A DNA stretch of 64,000 bases from Candidatus Eiseniibacteriota bacterium (GTDB taxonomy: Bacteria; Eisenbacteria; RBG-16-71-46; CAIMUX01), in NCBI GenBank assembly GCA_020633975.1, contig JACKCR010000004.1:372001-436000 (forward strand), given 5' to 3'. The translations under genes were made by a program, and so were the position numbers. Within the stretch, counting starts at the first letter, position 1; each line of letters starts with the position of its first letter. Below are positions 50,664 to 59,491 of this stretch, in pieces. The notes beneath the pieces were generated by a model. It was not told the DNA's origin. It saw only the letters and a list, made by a program, of their open reading frames with translations, and did no database searches.

Positions 50664-50999
50664 CTAGACCGTGGCCGCCGTTTCTACATCCGGACAGATC
50701 GTGAACACCGTGTCCATCTTCGTGGCCCGGAAGACCTGAAGGATTCGAGGATCACTACACGCGACGACGAGCGCCTTGCCTCGGTCCTGTGCGTCTTGCA
50801 TGGAGAAGACGAGCGTGCCCAGATCGAGACTCGAGAAGAAGGTCACTCCGCCCAGATCCACGACGATGCGTGGGTAGTTGGCGTCCCGGACGAGAGCCTT
50901 CAGGAGGTCTTTGAAGACGCGACGTTCTTCCTCGCTGTGACTAGCGGGGAAGGGGGCGACGATCGCGTCGTCGATCTTGCGGAGCCGCGCCAAGTCCAT
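50664..50999 (-). CDS. STAS domain protein (anti-sigma factor antagonist type)
   Basis: The ATG at 50999 has AAAGGA upstream and gives 111 residues, one STAS domain. RIVVDLGGVTFFSSLDLGTL is the conserved core, with Ser56 and Ser57 at the position phosphorylated in SpoIIAA-type antagonists. The N-terminal 25 residues are charged. No anti-sigma kinase (RsbW/SpoIIAB type) is visible nearby, so its partner lies elsewhere. A TACAAT element with a leftward reading lies 76-81 bp upstream. It stands alone between two rightward genes. Confidence 0.85.
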   Translation of the reverse strand: MDLARLRKIDDAIVAPFPASHSEEERRVFKDLLKALVRDANYPRIVVDLGGVTFFSSLDLGTLVFSMQDAQDRGKALVVACSDPRILQVFRATKMDTVFTICPDVETAATV

Positions 51000-51327
51000 A
51001 GGCTGTCCTTTCTGCCGTCGTTCGAGGGTCGGACGTCCTACGTGGTCTATCCCGTCGGGTGCATCCTTCTCACCATTGTACGGCAACCTGGGCCCGGCGG
51101 AACCTCCCGGGTTCTTTCGCGGGGGGGGCTCGGCCGGGTCGCCTTTCCCGGCACTCGACGGCGTCTGGTCCGCCGAAATCCGTTGTTCGAGGGCCTACGA
51201 ACCTGATACGAATCGCGCGGATGTTCCACTCGCAATCGCAGCTTTGAGTCCACCCCGGATCCGCTCGGGACCTCGGAGCAGAGCCGGGTCAGTCGTTCCT
51301 CTCCTACTTCTTCGTACGGAGGGATCT
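51000..51327. other. Divergent region, STAS / beta-helix protein
   Basis: 328 bp with no gene. It holds the leftward TACAAT at 51075-51080 and a run of eight G at 51121-51128. I see no other structure. Confidence 0.4.
51075..51080 (-). promoter_or_regulatory. Candidate -10 (TACAAT) for the STAS gene
   Basis: Read leftwards TACAAT, 75 bp before the STAS start, with GCCG instead of a TGn extension in front. Confidence 0.3.
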
Positions 51328-53058
51328 ATGGCTCGTCGACTCGCCAGTGCAGGCTGGACTCACCGGCCGCTACGCACGCTCGGGCTGGCTTCCGTTTTCG
51401 TGGCAGTTCGTGTTGCCATGACTATCGCTGGTCTCACCGCTTCCGCCTCACCCGTGCTCGGAGTGCATCTATTGGTGCTCCCGAGCGGGAGCGGGCTCTA
51501 CCCGACCATCCAGGCGGCCGTCGACGTCGCTGTGGACGGAGACGTCATTCTTCTCGCACCGGGAGTGTTCACCGGTTCTGGCAACCGGGACATCGACCTC
51601 CGCGGGAGATCGATCACTGTCCGATCGCAGTTCGGTCGAGCCGACGAGTGCGTCCTCGAGCCGTCCGTGGGTGGGGAGTTGCACCGAGCTTTCGTGTTCC
51701 AGAGTGGTGAGGGGGCAGGGACCGCAGTCGAGGCCCTCACGGTTCGCGGCGCCGGCGCGCTCGGAAGGGACGGCTTGAACGGGTCAGGTGGAGCCGTCCT
51801 TTGCATCAACGAGTCGGCTCCCATCTTTCGCGACTGCGTCTTCCTCGAGAACCAAGCCGAGAGCGACGGTGGCGCCATCAGCTGCCGGGAGTCGTCTCCG
51901 ACCTTCTTCGCCTGCCGGTTCGAGGGGAACTCCGCGCCCTACGGAGGTGGACTCTTCGTCGATCGGCCGTGTCTTCCGTTCGGGAGCCTGGCGCCGCCAC
52001 CGGAGGTCGTGATCGAAAGGTGTGAGTTCTTCGCCAACTCCGCGACCGACGGCGGTGGGCTCTTCGCGCGCGGGGTCCACTCCCGTGTGCATCTGGCCGG
52101 AGTCCGCTTCTCGGACAACTTCGCGGATCACGGCGGCGGCATCATGATCCACGGCGCCCTCGCCACGATCGACAGTGCGGCCATCGATCACAACTTCGCG
52201 GTGTCGGAAGGAGGCGGGCTCGCGCTCGAAAGCACGCTCTTCTGCCGGCCTCAACCGGCAGATGGGCAAGACGTCATCGAAGTTCAGCTCGCAGAGACCA
52301 TCCTTTGCGGCAACGTGGCAGGGAGCGGCGGCGCGGTCCACATTCGTGGGTACTCTGCGCGGTTCGAGTCGTGCACGATTGCGATGAACGACGCCGGTGA
52401 CGGGAGCGGTATCTGTGCTCGTTCCCAGTTCCCGACCTACCCGTATCTGCCGGCCTATGTGGAGCTGGCCGGAAGCATCGTCGCGTTCGGTTCACTTGGA
52501 GCCGCCGTGTACCAGGACGCGCACAGTTCCGTCTTCGCTGACTGCACCAATCTCTTCGGCAACGGCGGAGGAGATTGGGTCGGGGAGATCGGCGAGCAGT
52601 TTGGTGAGAACGGAAACATCGCCCTCGATCCGCTCTTCTGCAATCCGAACAGCGGCGACCTCGGCCTCATGGCGGACTCACCGTGTCAGGACTATCCCGG
52701 CGGGTGTGGCCTGATCGGTGCGCTTCCTGTCACTTGTGAACCGAGCGATCTCCCGGACGCGGATGATCCGCGTGTCGCGAGATTCGATACCGGTCACCCG
52801 CTCCGGCTGCGGGCATTCAGAAACCCGTTCGATGACCGGATCGAAGGTGTCCTGGCGCTCCAGGCTGCCGACCTGATCGAGCTCGAGCTGCTCGACGTTG
52901 TCGGTCGTTCCGTCGGTCGTCTCGATCTCGGACCGCGCAGCGCCGGAACGATCCCCGTGGCCTGGACGCTGGGGAGTTCGCTTCCCGCAGGGGCATACGT
53001 TCTGCACGCCACGGGACGCAGGGGATCCGTGGCGACGCCGCTCATCTGCGTTCGGTAG
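51328..53058 (+). CDS. Secreted right-handed beta-helix protein with FlgD-like C-terminus
   Basis: GGAGG lies 5-6 bp before the ATG at 51328. A signal peptide (LGLASVFVAVRVAMTIAGL, cut near ASA) is followed by a parallel beta-helix (about residues 50-460) with pectate-lyase-like coils: YPTIQAAVDVAVDGDVILLAP opens it and repeated G-G-(G/A) and NxA turns such as NSATDGGGLFARG and DHGGGIMI recur. The last 80 residues (NPFDDRIEGVLAL, LLDVVGRSVGRLDL, LPAGAYVLHA) are FlgD-like. The helix could bind or cut a polysaccharide; no catalytic residues are recognisable. It is exported. Confidence 0.85.
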   Translation: MARRLASAGWTHRPLRTLGLASVFVAVRVAMTIAGLTASASPVLGVHLLVLPSGSGLYPTIQAAVDVAVDGDVILLAPGVFTGSGNRDIDLRGRSITVRSQFGRADECVLEPSVGGELHRAFVFQSGEGAGTAVEALTVRGAGALGRDGLNGSGGAVLCINESAPIFRDCVFLENQAESDGGAISCRESSPTFFACRFEGNSAPYGGGLFVDRPCLPFGSLAPPPEVVIERCEFFANSATDGGGLFARGVHSRVHLAGVRFSDNFADHGGGIMIHGALATIDSAAIDHNFAVSEGGGLALESTLFCRPQPADGQDVIEVQLAETILCGNVAGSGGAVHIRGYSARFESCTIAMNDAGDGSGICARSQFPTYPYLPAYVELAGSIVAFGSLGAAVYQDAHSSVFADCTNLFGNGGGDWVGEIGEQFGENGNIALDPLFCNPNSGDLGLMADSPCQDYPGGCGLIGALPVTCEPSDLPDADDPRVARFDTGHPLRLRAFRNPFDDRIEGVLALQAADLIELELLDVVGRSVGRLDLGPRSAGTIPVAWTLGSSLPAGAYVLHATGRRGSVATPLICVR

Positions 53059-53122
53059 CTCGAGACTCACGACGTACCGGCTGCCACGTCGACGATCCCA
53101 CGGACGATCACTGGTCAGCTCT

Positions 53123-53132
53123 CTGGTACAAT
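53123..53132 (+). promoter_or_regulatory. Extended -10-like element CTGGTACAAT
   Basis: TGG plus TACAAT, ending 83 bp before the carboxypeptidase start. It is the third member of the CTGGTAYNNT set (also 18211 and 30311). Confidence 0.5.
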
Positions 53133-53215
53133 CTTCCAACAGCACACAATCAGGTGTTCGCTTCGTCTTTCTCCGGAGGCGTTCGCCGACCCACTCACTC
53201 GGACTTGGAGGCCTC

Positions 53216-55666
53216 ATGTCACTCCCTTCCCGGCGCGGCCGTTCCGCGCGCCCGCGTACGCGTACACCGTTGCTCCGACACATGCGGGCTCTTGCGATGG
53301 GACTGTCTCGCGGTCTCGCCACGCCACTATCTCGTGGTCTCTCGACGCGCAGTTCTCGGGCGCTCATGGGTGGGTTCGTCCTCGCCTGCGCAACGATCGC
53401 CGTCGACTCGGCGTCTGCGGCTCAGCTCGTGCGTGTCTCTCCGCAGTCGAAGCAGGACTACAGCCGGATCCTGGAGATCGCGCCAGAGGCCGGGTCCTGT
53501 GGAGCGACCCGGGTGGGTTCTGCTCTCGAGTTCGTCGCGGATCCTGCCGCGGTCGCCGGACTCCAGGCCGATGGCCTCGATGTAGAGATCGTGATCGACG
53601 ACCTCGAGGCGTACTACGAGTCGCGACTCCAGGGTGGCGGTCTCTTCGGCGAGTACCACACCTACACCGAAGCGATCGACGCCATGGATGCGCTCGTCGC
53701 GGCCTACCCAACTCTCATCTCGCCCAAGTTCTCCATCGGTCAGACGCTCGAGGGGCGGGAGATGTGGGTCTACAAGATCTCGGACAACCCGACGATCGAT
53801 GAAGACGAACCGGAGATCTTCTTCAACGCTTACATCCACGCGCGCGAAGTGATCACGTTCGAGATCCTCTACGCGATGGCCCAGGAGCTCCTCTCCGGGT
53901 ATGGAAGCGACCCCGAGATGCAGGCGCGCGTCGACGGAACGGAGATCTTCATCCTCCCCGTCGTCAATCCCGATGGAGTGGAGTACAACGCCACCACGAA
54001 CCCGGGAGGCGGTGGGTTGTGGAGAAAGAACCGCCGGGTCAATGGCGGTGGTTCGTTCGGCGTCGATCTCAACCGGAACTTCGGGTTCAACTGGGGCTAC
54101 GACAACATCGGCTCCAGCCCGTCCAGCAGCAGCGATACCTACCGCGGACCTTCCGCGTTCAGCGAGCAAGAGACGCAGGCCGTCCGGGACTTCGTCCTGT
54201 CCCGGAACTTCTCGATCGTCATCAACTACCACTCGTACTCGAATCTCGAGATCTTCGCTTACGAGTTCGACAACGTGCACGCTCCAGACTACGACGAGCA
54301 CCTCGCCCTCGCTCGGAGTCGTCGCGAGACCAGCGGCTACGGTGCCGGTTCGACCTGGGAGATCCTCTACATCGTCAACGGGGGTGCGAACGACTGGGCC
54401 TACGAAGAGGCCGGCGCCTTCGCCATTCTCACCGAGGTCGGAGGCTCCGGCGACGGCTTCTGGCCGCTCGAGTCCCGTATCCCCGCACTCGTTGCAGAGA
54501 ACCTTCCTGGCTGCCTCCGCATGATCGATCTAGCCGACGATCCCCTTCGCGCGCTTCCGCCGGCGATTCCGGCGATCACGAACGGTGGCACCGTTGGGAG
54601 CGACTTCGTCGTTCAGTGGGAGACACCGAATCCCGACCCACACAACCCGCCCGTGGGATGGAACGTCCTCGAAGCCACTGGCCACACGGTCGGTGCAGAC
54701 GACCTCGAGGCGGGGGCCGACACTCGTTTCGAGCTCGATGGGTTCACGGTCTCCACCTCGAACCACCACTCCGGTGCCCGCGCGCTCTGGGGAGGCGCTG
54801 CCGACGCGTCCAACCACATCGCGGTTTCCCAACGCGGCTACGAGGTCGGCCCCGGAGACGAGCTTCGTTTCTGGACCACCTACTCGATCGAGAGCGGATA
54901 CGACTACGGCTACGTCGAGGTTTCGACCGACTCTCACAGTTTCGAGCCGATCGCCGGTAGCATCACGACCGCGTCCGATCCCCAGGGACGAAACCTCGGC
55001 AACGGGATCACGGGAAACAGCGGCTGGGTACAGGCCACGTTCGACCTCGGCGCCTATGAGGGTGAGACGGTCTGGTTCCGGTTCCGGTACTGCACGGACG
55101 GAGGCGTCACGAACTCCGGTTGGTACATCGACGACATCGAACCCTCTCATCTCTTTGCTACGGAAACCGTGGTCGCCGAAGGCGTCGGCTCTCCCGAGTA
55201 CCTCGTCGAGAACCAGCCTTCCGGGACGTACACGTACCTGGTGCAAGGAGTCGATGCGGACGGGCAGACCTCTCCTTGGTCTCCGCCCGTCGATTTCGAG
55301 GTTGGCTCGAGTGTGTCCGTGGACGACTCCGGCCTTTCCGATCGGTGGACCGGACTTCGCCTAGAGGGAAGGCATCCGATCCGCGGAGCGGGGTCGTTCT
55401 CCTTCCAGATCCCCGCCGACCTCGCGTCCGGCGAGCTCGTCTCCTTCCGGATCGTCGACGTCCTCGGCCGCACGGTAAACGGACCTCTCAGCGGCCGGAT
55501 CGGGGAAGGCTGGGGCCGGAGCGACGGCTTGCTCTCGTCGAGGAACCCACTCGTTGCTGGCGCGCCGATCGAGGTCGGGTGGGCACCCCAGGCCAGCGGC
55601 AGCTACTTCGCGCTTCTCCGAGTCGGAAGACTAGAGAGCGCACAGCGCGTCATCGTCATCGACTAG
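53216..55666 (+). CDS. Secreted M14 zinc carboxypeptidase with MAM-like and FlgD-like domains
   Basis: TTGGAGG lies just before the ATG at 53216. The signal peptide has a long basic lead containing a 24-bp duplication (LSRGL repeats) before the core GGFVLACATIAVDSASA. An N-terminal propeptide-like part is followed by the M14 domain (about 130-430): HAREV gives His208 and Glu211, NYHSYS gives His339, LTEVGG gives catalytic Glu407, with DLNRNF for the substrate carboxylate. Then comes a MAM-like domain (about 455-640), an Fn3-type segment, and a FlgD-like end. It removes C-terminal residues from extracellular peptides. A 23-bp exact duplication spans its stop codon. Confidence 0.92.
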   Translation: MSLPSRRGRSARPRTRTPLLRHMRALAMGLSRGLATPLSRGLSTRSSRALMGGFVLACATIAVDSASAAQLVRVSPQSKQDYSRILEIAPEAGSCGATRVGSALEFVADPAAVAGLQADGLDVEIVIDDLEAYYESRLQGGGLFGEYHTYTEAIDAMDALVAAYPTLISPKFSIGQTLEGREMWVYKISDNPTIDEDEPEIFFNAYIHAREVITFEILYAMAQELLSGYGSDPEMQARVDGTEIFILPVVNPDGVEYNATTNPGGGGLWRKNRRVNGGGSFGVDLNRNFGFNWGYDNIGSSPSSSSDTYRGPSAFSEQETQAVRDFVLSRNFSIVINYHSYSNLEIFAYEFDNVHAPDYDEHLALARSRRETSGYGAGSTWEILYIVNGGANDWAYEEAGAFAILTEVGGSGDGFWPLESRIPALVAENLPGCLRMIDLADDPLRALPPAIPAITNGGTVGSDFVVQWETPNPDPHNPPVGWNVLEATGHTVGADDLEAGADTRFELDGFTVSTSNHHSGARALWGGAADASNHIAVSQRGYEVGPGDELRFWTTYSIESGYDYGYVEVSTDSHSFEPIAGSITTASDPQGRNLGNGITGNSGWVQATFDLGAYEGETVWFRFRYCTDGGVTNSGWYIDDIEPSHLFATETVVAEGVGSPEYLVENQPSGTYTYLVQGVDADGQTSPWSPPVDFEVGSSVSVDDSGLSDRWTGLRLEGRHPIRGAGSFSFQIPADLASGELVSFRIVDVLGRTVNGPLSGRIGEGWGRSDGLLSSRNPLVAGAPIEVGWAPQASGSYFALLRVGRLESAQRVIVID
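53303..53350 (+). repeat. 24-bp imperfect tandem repeat in the signal region
   Basis: Two 24-base units (53303 and 53327) encode LSRGLATP and LSRGLSTR, lengthening the n-region of the signal peptide; a third, decayed half-unit follows. Confidence 0.6.
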
Positions 55667-55703
55667 CCGGCTGCGGGACGATCGACTAGCCGGCTGCGGG
55701 ACG
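55658..55703 (+). repeat. Exact 23-bp tandem duplication at the carboxypeptidase stop
   Basis: The 23-base unit beginning ATCGACTAGCCGG is present at 55658-55680 and 55681-55703 without a mismatch. The first copy holds the last codons and TAG stop. Confidence 0.9.
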
Positions 55704-55799
55704 CGTCTCTTGGAGGAGGCGGTGCCGTGTCGGCGGACGGTTGCGCTTCGTCCGAGGAGGGTGCTTCGTTTGCGGCGTCTTGGCTTCGATCTACGAAGG

Positions 55800-55825
55800 A
55801 AGCCGACACCAGAAGGTGCCGGCTT
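55800..55825 (+). terminator. Hairpin downstream of the carboxypeptidase gene
   Basis: AAGCCGACACC pairs with GGTGCCGGCTT (one mismatch) over a 4-base loop (AGAA), followed by CGCTTTGCG. Likely the terminator of the carboxypeptidase; it could also serve the convergent gene. Confidence 0.5.
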
Positions 55826-55885
55826 CGCTTTGCGTCTACGTCACAGCGGACGTGGAGTGTTGTGCCAAGACCGAGCGGCTTGCGT

Positions 55886-57901
55886 CTACTTGACCACGAT
55901 CATCCGGTGTTGCGACAGTGTCGAGCCGCTCTCCACGCGAGCCCAGTAGATGCCCGACGGAACCGTGCTCCCTTCGTCGTTCCGAGCGTCCCAGTCGACG
56001 ACGTGGGATCCAGCTGCGACGAATCCGTCGACGAGTGTTCGCACACTTCGGCCCGCGGCATCGAACACCTCGAGCCGTACCGGACCTTCGGTCGGTGCCT
56101 CGAACCGCAGCGTCGTCTGGTCTGTGAACGGGTTCGGGAAGCTGTCGAGGTTGCCTCGTGTTGCACCGATCGCTGAACCTTCTGCGTCCTCGATCCCGCT
56201 GACCGGCTGCACGCAGGTCCGGACGTTGTCGATCCAGAGTTCGTCTCCACCGATCCCGAAGAGGTCGATCGGGCCGACTGCGTAGAGCTGGCCACAGCTC
56301 TGTCCTGCGGGGCCGAAGTCCTGGGCCCACACCGTCACTCCGCCGATAACCGAACCGTTCACGTCGGCGAGATCGGTGAGATTCCGGCAATCGTCGTTGA
56401 CCCGGATGTTGACGTTGCCTGCTCCCTCTCCGTAGCTCAGTACGAGCCATTCGACGGGTTCGCCGAAGTCGATCCGGTCGGCGATGCCGTCGAGGTGGAT
56501 CTCCTTCCCGTCGACGCAAGCCTCACCGCTGTTCCCGATCGTCGCGATCCCGGTCTCGTCCGGGTTCGTGCACGAGGTGCCAGCCGGGTAGTAGGCATGG
56601 AACGAGTGCGTCGCGCCTCCGCTCGAGAGTTCGTCTCCCACCGTGAAGGTCGTGCCGACCGTCTGGTCCTCGAAGGCGGAGCGACGATCCGTCTCACACT
56701 GGAAGCAGTAGCTCACGTTGTCGATGAAGAACTCCTCACCGCTGATCGAGAGCTGGTCCACCTGCCCACCTAGGCGGATCACGCCACAGCCTTGCGGGAT
56801 GTTGTCGAAGTCCCACACCGTGATCGCTACGCCGCCGAGGTTGATGCCGTTCAGATCGCGGGGGAGCCCCACCACGATGCAGTCCCCATTGACGCTGAGG
56901 TCGATTGCTCCGCCGTACCATCCGTAAGGGATCACGACTTCTCGCACCGGGTCCCCGAAATCGAAGTCCAGCGACACGTTGTTGAGGTTGAGTTCGCGCC
57001 CCGCTCCGCAGGCCGATCCGTTGTTCACGACGCTGACTTGGTTACTCGTCGTCCCGCCGCTGCAGTTGCCCGGAGTGAAGTAGTGCGGTCCCACGGTGAC
57101 GAAGACGCCTTCGGTCTCGACGGTTTCCCCCTCGACCCAGGAGTCACCCAACGTGAGGTCGCCGAAGTTGAGCTTGTTGCAGGCTTCGTCACGGCCGACC
57201 GTGATGTTCACGTCGTCGATTGCAGCGACACACGGCTCCGGGTTCGATATCTGCGTCGTGGCACGGATCGAATCGAGAGCGGACGCTCCACCGAAGCCGC
57301 CTTCGTGGACTTGGGTTCCATCGAAGGAGACGGTCCAGTAGTCGTGCTCGAGGTCGATCGCCACATGGACGTAGACCGGAACTCCGACCGTGTAGGTGCT
57401 CGATGCGACCGGGTCTCCTGGGACCCGGAAGTCGACCGTTCCGTCGGCGTTGAAGTCGATCGACCGCGCGGAAGGCGTGTCGAAGATCAGGCGGAACTCG
57501 CTGTCGGCGGCCGCCGACGCGACGAGCACCCAGCTGCCATACGTGTAGTAGTCCCCGGACGGCATGTCCTGCAGATCGAACTCCACCTGGTCGCCGTCAC
57601 CGTCCGACGAGTCGAAGCGGAGTGGTTGATCCTCGAGAAGTCCCTCGGTCTCTACCACCATCGGCTCACCGAACACGATCTGCGAAATCAGATAGCTCGG
57701 CATCGACTCCGCCCCCTCGAGCGGCGGGTAGCCGGCGAGGTGGGGCTGGCCGAAGTCCACGTCGTAGAGGTGGAAGGAGACGGCGAGCGAAGGGCGGACT
57801 GCCAGGAACGTGAGGAGCGCGGTAAGTGCCACGACTCCGGCGAGGGAACGGGACCGGCGACCTTGGTCTATGGCCGGGCCCAGTAGGGAGGTGAGATACA
57901 T
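55886..57901 (-). CDS. Secreted protein with a duplicated unknown domain and FlgD-like C-terminus
   Basis: The ATG at 57901 gives a signal peptide (LAGVVALTALLTFLAV, cut near SLA); longer in-frame starts overlap the HtrA gene. The mature part begins with a concanavalin-like beta-sandwich (about 40-250; YVHVAIDLEHDYWTVSF). Two homologous domains of about 155 residues follow (about 265-430 and 435-590). Each holds a NxG-(S/E)AC motif, a region like (L/I)DFG-(D/E)PV, and a G-G-V-x-(I/V)-W-x-(D/Q)-(F/D) strand, and ends in IDNV-x-x-C. I do not recognise the domain. The last 80 residues are FlgD-like (NPFTDQTTLRFEA, VFDAAGRSVRTL, GIYWARV). It is exported. Confidence 0.82.
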   Translation of the reverse strand: MYLTSLLGPAIDQGRRSRSLAGVVALTALLTFLAVRPSLAVSFHLYDVDFGQPHLAGYPPLEGAESMPSYLISQIVFGEPMVVETEGLLEDQPLRFDSSDGDGDQVEFDLQDMPSGDYYTYGSWVLVASAAADSEFRLIFDTPSARSIDFNADGTVDFRVPGDPVASSTYTVGVPVYVHVAIDLEHDYWTVSFDGTQVHEGGFGGASALDSIRATTQISNPEPCVAAIDDVNITVGRDEACNKLNFGDLTLGDSWVEGETVETEGVFVTVGPHYFTPGNCSGGTTSNQVSVVNNGSACGAGRELNLNNVSLDFDFGDPVREVVIPYGWYGGAIDLSVNGDCIVVGLPRDLNGINLGGVAITVWDFDNIPQGCGVIRLGGQVDQLSISGEEFFIDNVSYCFQCETDRRSAFEDQTVGTTFTVGDELSSGGATHSFHAYYPAGTSCTNPDETGIATIGNSGEACVDGKEIHLDGIADRIDFGEPVEWLVLSYGEGAGNVNIRVNDDCRNLTDLADVNGSVIGGVTVWAQDFGPAGQSCGQLYAVGPIDLFGIGGDELWIDNVRTCVQPVSGIEDAEGSAIGATRGNLDSFPNPFTDQTTLRFEAPTEGPVRLEVFDAAGRSVRTLVDGFVAAGSHVVDWDARNDEGSTVPSGIYWARVESGSTLSQHRMIVVK

Positions 57902-58103
57902 GGGTTGGAATCCTTCCGAACGTCGCCATGGTCTGTTTGCGAGCGGAGTCTCGCCGGCGACGCCCTGCGGTTCCGCTCGGCGGAGCCCGGACTGGAGGAC
58001 GGGCTTCCGCACTTCTGGCGGTACCCGCGGAATTCGCCCCATGGGATGGACACGTCGTGGAAGAAAAACCTGCCTCAGTTCGAGACAGACTCCAGGGCTC
58101 GCC

Positions 58104-59276
58104 CTATGGGAGCCGCTGGAGCTGGACCTTCGCCTCATGTAGATGGTCACCGCGCCGGTAGCGCAAGGTGACCAAGTCACCGGGGTTCCGACGATCCAGA
58201 GCCTTGTAGAGATCGTCGTAGACCGCGACCTCCAGCTCATCCACGCCCACGATGACGTCGCCCAGACTGATCTCGCGACGGGAGTTCTGGGTCGTGCCGC
58301 GGAGTCCGGCGTCTGCGGCGGCGCTCCCGGGCTGGACCTCGTTGATGATCACGCCGCTGACTCCCCATCGCTGCGCGAGGTCATCGGAGACCAGCGTGAC
58401 GCCGAGTCCGGCTCTTTCCGTCCGGCCGAACTCGATGAGCTGAGGAACGACTCGCTTGATGGTCGTCACGGGGACGGCGAATCCGATCCCGGCGCTGGAT
58501 CCGCTCGTCGAGTAGATGGCGGTGTTCATCCCGATGAGGCGTCCCGAGGAGTCGAGGAGCGGTCCGCCCGAGTTGCCGGGGTTGATCGAGGCGTCGGTCT
58601 GGATGACGTCCGTGATCGGCCGGTTCCCCACGGATCGGATCTCCCGACCCAGCGCGCTCACGACTCCGGTGGTGAGGGTTTGGTCGAGCCCGAACGGGTT
58701 CCCGATCGCGATGACCTTCTGACCGACGAGCAACTCTCGCGTGTCGCCTGGCTTCACCGGTGTGAGCCCGTTTCGCGGCGGCTCGATCTCGAGGACGGCG
58801 ATGTCCTTGGTGATGTCCGCACCGACGACTTTGGCGTCGTGGGTGGATCCGTCGGAGAGAGTTACGGTGAACTCGTCTCCGCCTTCGATGACATGGAAGT
58901 TCGTCACGACGTGACCCTTCCGGTCCCACACGAACCCGGAGCCGGATCCGCGGGGGACTTCCATGACATTCCGGCTGAACATGCTCCGGCGGATCTGGGT
59001 GTTGGTGATGAACACGACCGAGGCCGAGGCCTCGCGGAAGATCTCGATGGTGTTTCTCTCGTCCTCGAGGAGGTAGGAGTGTTCGTCGAGAGACTGGCCG
59101 AAGACCGGCTGGATCCATCCGAGCTGGGGGAACAACCCGTCCAGGGTCGATACGAGCCCGAAGACAGGAAGCACGACGCGAAGGCTCACGCCGAGGAGGA
59201 GGGCGAGGACGAGACTCGCACGGTCCACGAGGCGGCTACGGGTGCGTTCGTGTGGCTTCCGTCGGACGAGAGTCAT
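58104..59276 (-). CDS. HtrA/DegP-like serine protease with PDZ domain
   Basis: Residues about 19-45 form a membrane anchor or signal (SLVLALLLGVSLRVVLPVFG). The trypsin-like domain spans about 80-270 with the full triad: His128 in TNFHVIEGG, Asp158 in TKDIAVLEI and Ser236 in INPGNSGGPLL. One PDZ domain follows (about 285-385; GVIINEVQPGSAAADAGL, IVGVDELEV). It degrades or repairs misfolded proteins in the periplasm, fitting the many exported proteins here. Having only one PDZ it resembles HhoA/DegS more than DegP. GGGGG lies 6-7 bp before the ATG at 59276; an upstream TACAAT element may drive it. Confidence 0.94.
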   Translation of the reverse strand: MTLVRRKPHERTRSRLVDRASLVLALLLGVSLRVVLPVFGLVSTLDGLFPQLGWIQPVFGQSLDEHSYLLEDERNTIEIFREASASVVFITNTQIRRSMFSRNVMEVPRGSGSGFVWDRKGHVVTNFHVIEGGDEFTVTLSDGSTHDAKVVGADITKDIAVLEIEPPRNGLTPVKPGDTRELLVGQKVIAIGNPFGLDQTLTTGVVSALGREIRSVGNRPITDVIQTDASINPGNSGGPLLDSSGRLIGMNTAIYSTSGSSAGIGFAVPVTTIKRVVPQLIEFGRTERAGLGVTLVSDDLAQRWGVSGVIINEVQPGSAAADAGLRGTTQNSRREISLGDVIVGVDELEVAVYDDLYKALDRRNPGDLVTLRYRRGDHLHEAKVQLQRLP

Positions 59277-59378
59277 TGATTCCCCCTAGAGGCGGCGCGG
59301 TTGCGCCAGACTGTGGGCTCCGATCGGGTCGAACCCGTCAGCGGTGAGAAAAGGTCCTGCCAATTGGCCTGGGGTGAG

Positions 59379-59388
59379 ATTGTACCTG
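59379..59388 (-). promoter_or_regulatory. Candidate -10 element (CAGGTACAAT) for HtrA
   Basis: Read leftwards, CAGGTACAAT ends 103 bp before the HtrA start. The hexamer is the same as at 53127; the extension is AGG rather than TGG. Confidence 0.35.
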
Positions 59389-59491
59389 GAGTGCGATCCG
59401 TATGGCAGGAGCCAACTGAGTCGCCAACTCGTTGTGGAACATCCGACTGGCTGTCGCCAGATCCCGATCTCGTCGCAGCATCACAGCCCTG

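Noticed and set aside
51121-51128. Run of eight G as a G-quadruplex or phase-variation tract
   Set aside because: A single run without other G tracts nearby cannot form a quadruplex, and it lies well upstream of the start and outside any frame.
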